Assembly (NCBI GenBank): GCA_038321965.1
Contig: JBBQFL010000006.1
Coordinates: forward strand, 84,854-148,853
Source of the DNA: UKL13-2 sp038321965
Lineage (GTDB): Bacteria; Pseudomonadota; Gammaproteobacteria; Burkholderiales; Usitatibacteraceae
DNA length: 64,000 nt
Direction of reading: 5' to 3'
Shown here: positions 62,436 to 64,000 of the stretch, in pieces
Layout: each line of letters starts with the position of its first letter
Position numbering within the stretch: the stretch's first letter is position 1
Notes under the pieces: model-generated
Seen by the model: the letters and a program-made list of their open reading frames with translations, nothing else
Database searches by the model: none
Told to the model about the DNA's origin: nothing
Position numbers and translations under genes: made by a program

Positions 62436-63803
62436 ATGGGTAAGCTGTTCGTCAAGCTCTGGGTATTCATTCTGCTGACCTCGGCGTCATCGTTTTTTTT
62501 GCAGAAACAAATATTCGACTGGACATCCCGCGAAGCGGAGACGACATACAGAAACGAGCGAATTCGACGCACCTTCATGTTCGTCGAAGAAGCGTTGCGG
62601 CCCTACCCGCAAGCGGAGTGGCCCTCTCGGTTTGATGCACTTGCGCAGCGCATGGGATCGCCGGCGCGTCTGATTACAATCGACTCCATCCTGACAACTG
62701 GAGAACTCGATAGCGGCACTGTAGAAAAACTACGCGCGCACGAATTTCATCTTCAGCCGCTTGCCCAGGATGTGGGCGTGGTTATGTACCGCTCGGTGCT
62801 CGAATCACAATATGTCGCCGCGCTACAGGTTGCCGCGCCACCCCAGCCAAAAGTGTTCGGCATCTTCACGCCGCTCGCCATGAATTGGATAGTTGAATCA
62901 GTGTTGTACGCACTCGCGATTCTTCTTTGGTTACGCCTCTTTTGGCGAGATCTGCGCAAACTGGCTGGAGCAGCAGAAAGAATCGGACATGGCATATTCG
63001 GCATGAATCTGGAGTTACGCAATGGTTCCGCGCTGAAACCGCTCGCTGATTCAATCAATCGCATGACCGAGCGGATTGGTTCTCTGCTGCGCTCCCAGAA
63101 AGACCTCACCAACGCCGTCTCGCACGAGCTGAAGACGCCTCTCGCGCGTCTGCGATTCGCAGTGTCGTTACTGCCCGACGCTGTTACGGTAATTGAGCGT
63201 GATCGGCTTCTAAAAAAAATGCACTATGACATCGACGAACTCGATGCGCTGGTTCAGGAAATGCTGCTTTATTCAAAGCTCGACCGCGACAAGCCAGAGA
63301 TCGCCCTTCAGCCATTGCCACTCGAGTCATGGCTGCCCAATGCGGTTGAGGACGAAGTCGAAGCCGCTGAGGCCCGCGATCTGCACATACCGGTAGCGGT
63401 TGCAATGAATGTACTCGATGCGCCATGCGAGCCGCGCTACATGGCGCGCGCTGTACGCAATCTGGTTCGCAATGCATTGCGGTTCGCGAACAATCGAGTC
63501 GAAGTCTCTGTGCAGCATGAACATGACAAATTTGTTATCCACGTCGATGATGACGGCCCCGGTATCCCCGAGGCCGACCATGCGCGTCTGTTTGTGCCTT
63601 TCGCCAGAATCGACGAAAGCCGAAGTCGCGACTCGGGTGGCTCCGGCCTCGGTCTTGCCATCGTTCAGCGCATCGCACAATGGCATGGCGGCCTCGCCAG
63701 CATTGCCAGTTCTCCGCTGGGCGGTACCCGCATCAGCATCGTATGGAGCGGCGTCGCACAGCTTCTACCCGCCCCGTCTGCAAGCGAAAACTTTGGCACA
63801 TGA
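62436..63803 (+). CDS. Sensor histidine kinase (RstB-like)
   Basis: 455 residues. TM1 near residues 5-24 and TM2 at about 149-167 enclose a roughly 120-residue periplasmic sensor. HAMP, then the H-box AVSHELKTPLARLRFAVSLL with phosphorylated His near residue 230, N-box NLVRNALRFANNRVEVSV, and the ATP lid DDDGPGIPEADHARLF with GSGLGLAIVQRI. It phosphorylates the adjacent response regulator. The signal is unknown; RstB in enterics responds to low Mg and acid. Confidence 0.93.
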   Translation: MGKLFVKLWVFILLTSASSFFLQKQIFDWTSREAETTYRNERIRRTFMFVEEALRPYPQAEWPSRFDALAQRMGSPARLITIDSILTTGELDSGTVEKLRAHEFHLQPLAQDVGVVMYRSVLESQYVAALQVAAPPQPKVFGIFTPLAMNWIVESVLYALAILLWLRLFWRDLRKLAGAAERIGHGIFGMNLELRNGSALKPLADSINRMTERIGSLLRSQKDLTNAVSHELKTPLARLRFAVSLLPDAVTVIERDRLLKKMHYDIDELDALVQEMLLYSKLDRDKPEIALQPLPLESWLPNAVEDEVEAAEARDLHIPVAVAMNVLDAPCEPRYMARAVRNLVRNALRFANNRVEVSVQHEHDKFVIHVDDDGPGIPEADHARLFVPFARIDESRSRDSGGSGLGLAIVQRIAQWHGGLASIASSPLGGTRISIVWSGVAQLLPAPSASENFGT

Positions 63804-63868
63804 ATGGTTCGGCCTTGCCTTTGACAGCCCTGCCCTAATATTCAGCGTAGAATCAATGCATCGAATTC

Positions 63869-64000
63869 GGGGCCGACCTGGTTTCGACGTGGGCTACAAA
63901 GCAGAACCGTGCATACCGAGGGGTGGTCACCTCGTAAATACAACCGCAAACCAATAGTCGCAAACGACGAAAACTACGCTCTAGCTGCTTAAACCCAGCT
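63869..64000 (+). ncRNA. ssrA: tmRNA (SsrA), 5' part, cut by window edge
   Basis: GGGGCCGACCTGGTTTCGAC is the conserved tmRNA 5' end. The tag reading frame starts at the resume codon GCA (63960) and encodes ANDENYALAA then TAA (63990-63992), the proteobacterial degradation tag. The pseudoknots and 3' tRNA-like half lie beyond the window. A TTGACA/TAGAAT pair upstream (63821, 63848) has a long 21-base spacer, so the promoter is uncertain. Confidence 0.95.

Overview
The window looks like a chromosomal segment of a facultatively anaerobic, NO-detoxifying or denitrifying betaproteobacterium. Two things point there. The housekeeping block gyrA-serC-pheA-hisC-tyrA-aroA-cmk-rpsA-ihfB-lapA-lapB-pyrF, with gyrA divergent from ompA-(mtaD)-ubiG-gph, has the gene order I know from Burkholderiales and Neisseriales relatives. 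The S1, LapB, UbiU and NsrR proteins also read as betaproteobacterial. No rRNA, tRNA, phage, transposase gene or CRISPR array was found.

Region 1 (1-3301, minus strand): three tandem paralogous TrpX-type substrate-binding proteins. Each is coupled to the next by a 4-base stop/start overlap, and the last runs into the N-terminus of a membrane sensor that leaves the window. No permease or ATPase gene is present.

Region 2 (3.5-18.2 kb): an anaerobic and nitric-oxide block. It holds fabI plus an overlapping FMN-type oxidoreductase; an NsrR regulon (DUF59, DUF2249, NnrS-like protein, and the quinol NO reductase norZ) with two matching 23-bp NsrR palindromes; SirB; a class III ribonucleotide reductase whose glycyl-radical segment sits on its own 69-residue gene; nrdG; the oxygen-independent ubiquinone genes ubiU-ubiV-ubiT; and an FNR regulator. 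Four FNR-type boxes stand before fabI, nrdD, ubiU and fnr. UbiU carries Ser where I recall the first of four Fe-S cysteines.

Region 3 (18.3-31 kb): a catabolic module. A Liv-type ABC importer (LivJHMGF), an AMP-forming acyl-CoA ligase and an acyl-CoA dehydrogenase lie on the minus strand. A bifunctional enoyl-CoA hydratase/3-hydroxyacyl-CoA dehydrogenase and a 3-oxoadipyl-CoA-type thiolase lie on the plus strand. Together they make a complete uptake, activation and beta-oxidation route, perhaps for a dicarboxylic or other organic acid.

Region 4 (31-41 kb): small envelope proteins (YdbL-like and a lipoprotein), cysM-cysB, an exported ComEA-like protein with a histone-H1-like Lys/Ala tail, heptose and UDP-glucuronate genes for LPS and surface sugars (hldD, hldA, ugd), pyrF, and lapB-lapA, which control LPS synthesis.

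Region 5 (41.4-58.3 kb): the core housekeeping cluster for aromatic amino acids, serine, translation and DNA topology, then OmpA, SAH/MTA deaminase, UbiG, a DUF1501 protein and a Gph phosphatase.

Region 6 (58.7-64 kb): a TonB-dependent receptor, a perfect 21-bp-arm hairpin, an RstA/RstB-like two-component system, and the 5' part of tmRNA (ssrA) with tag ANDENYALAA.
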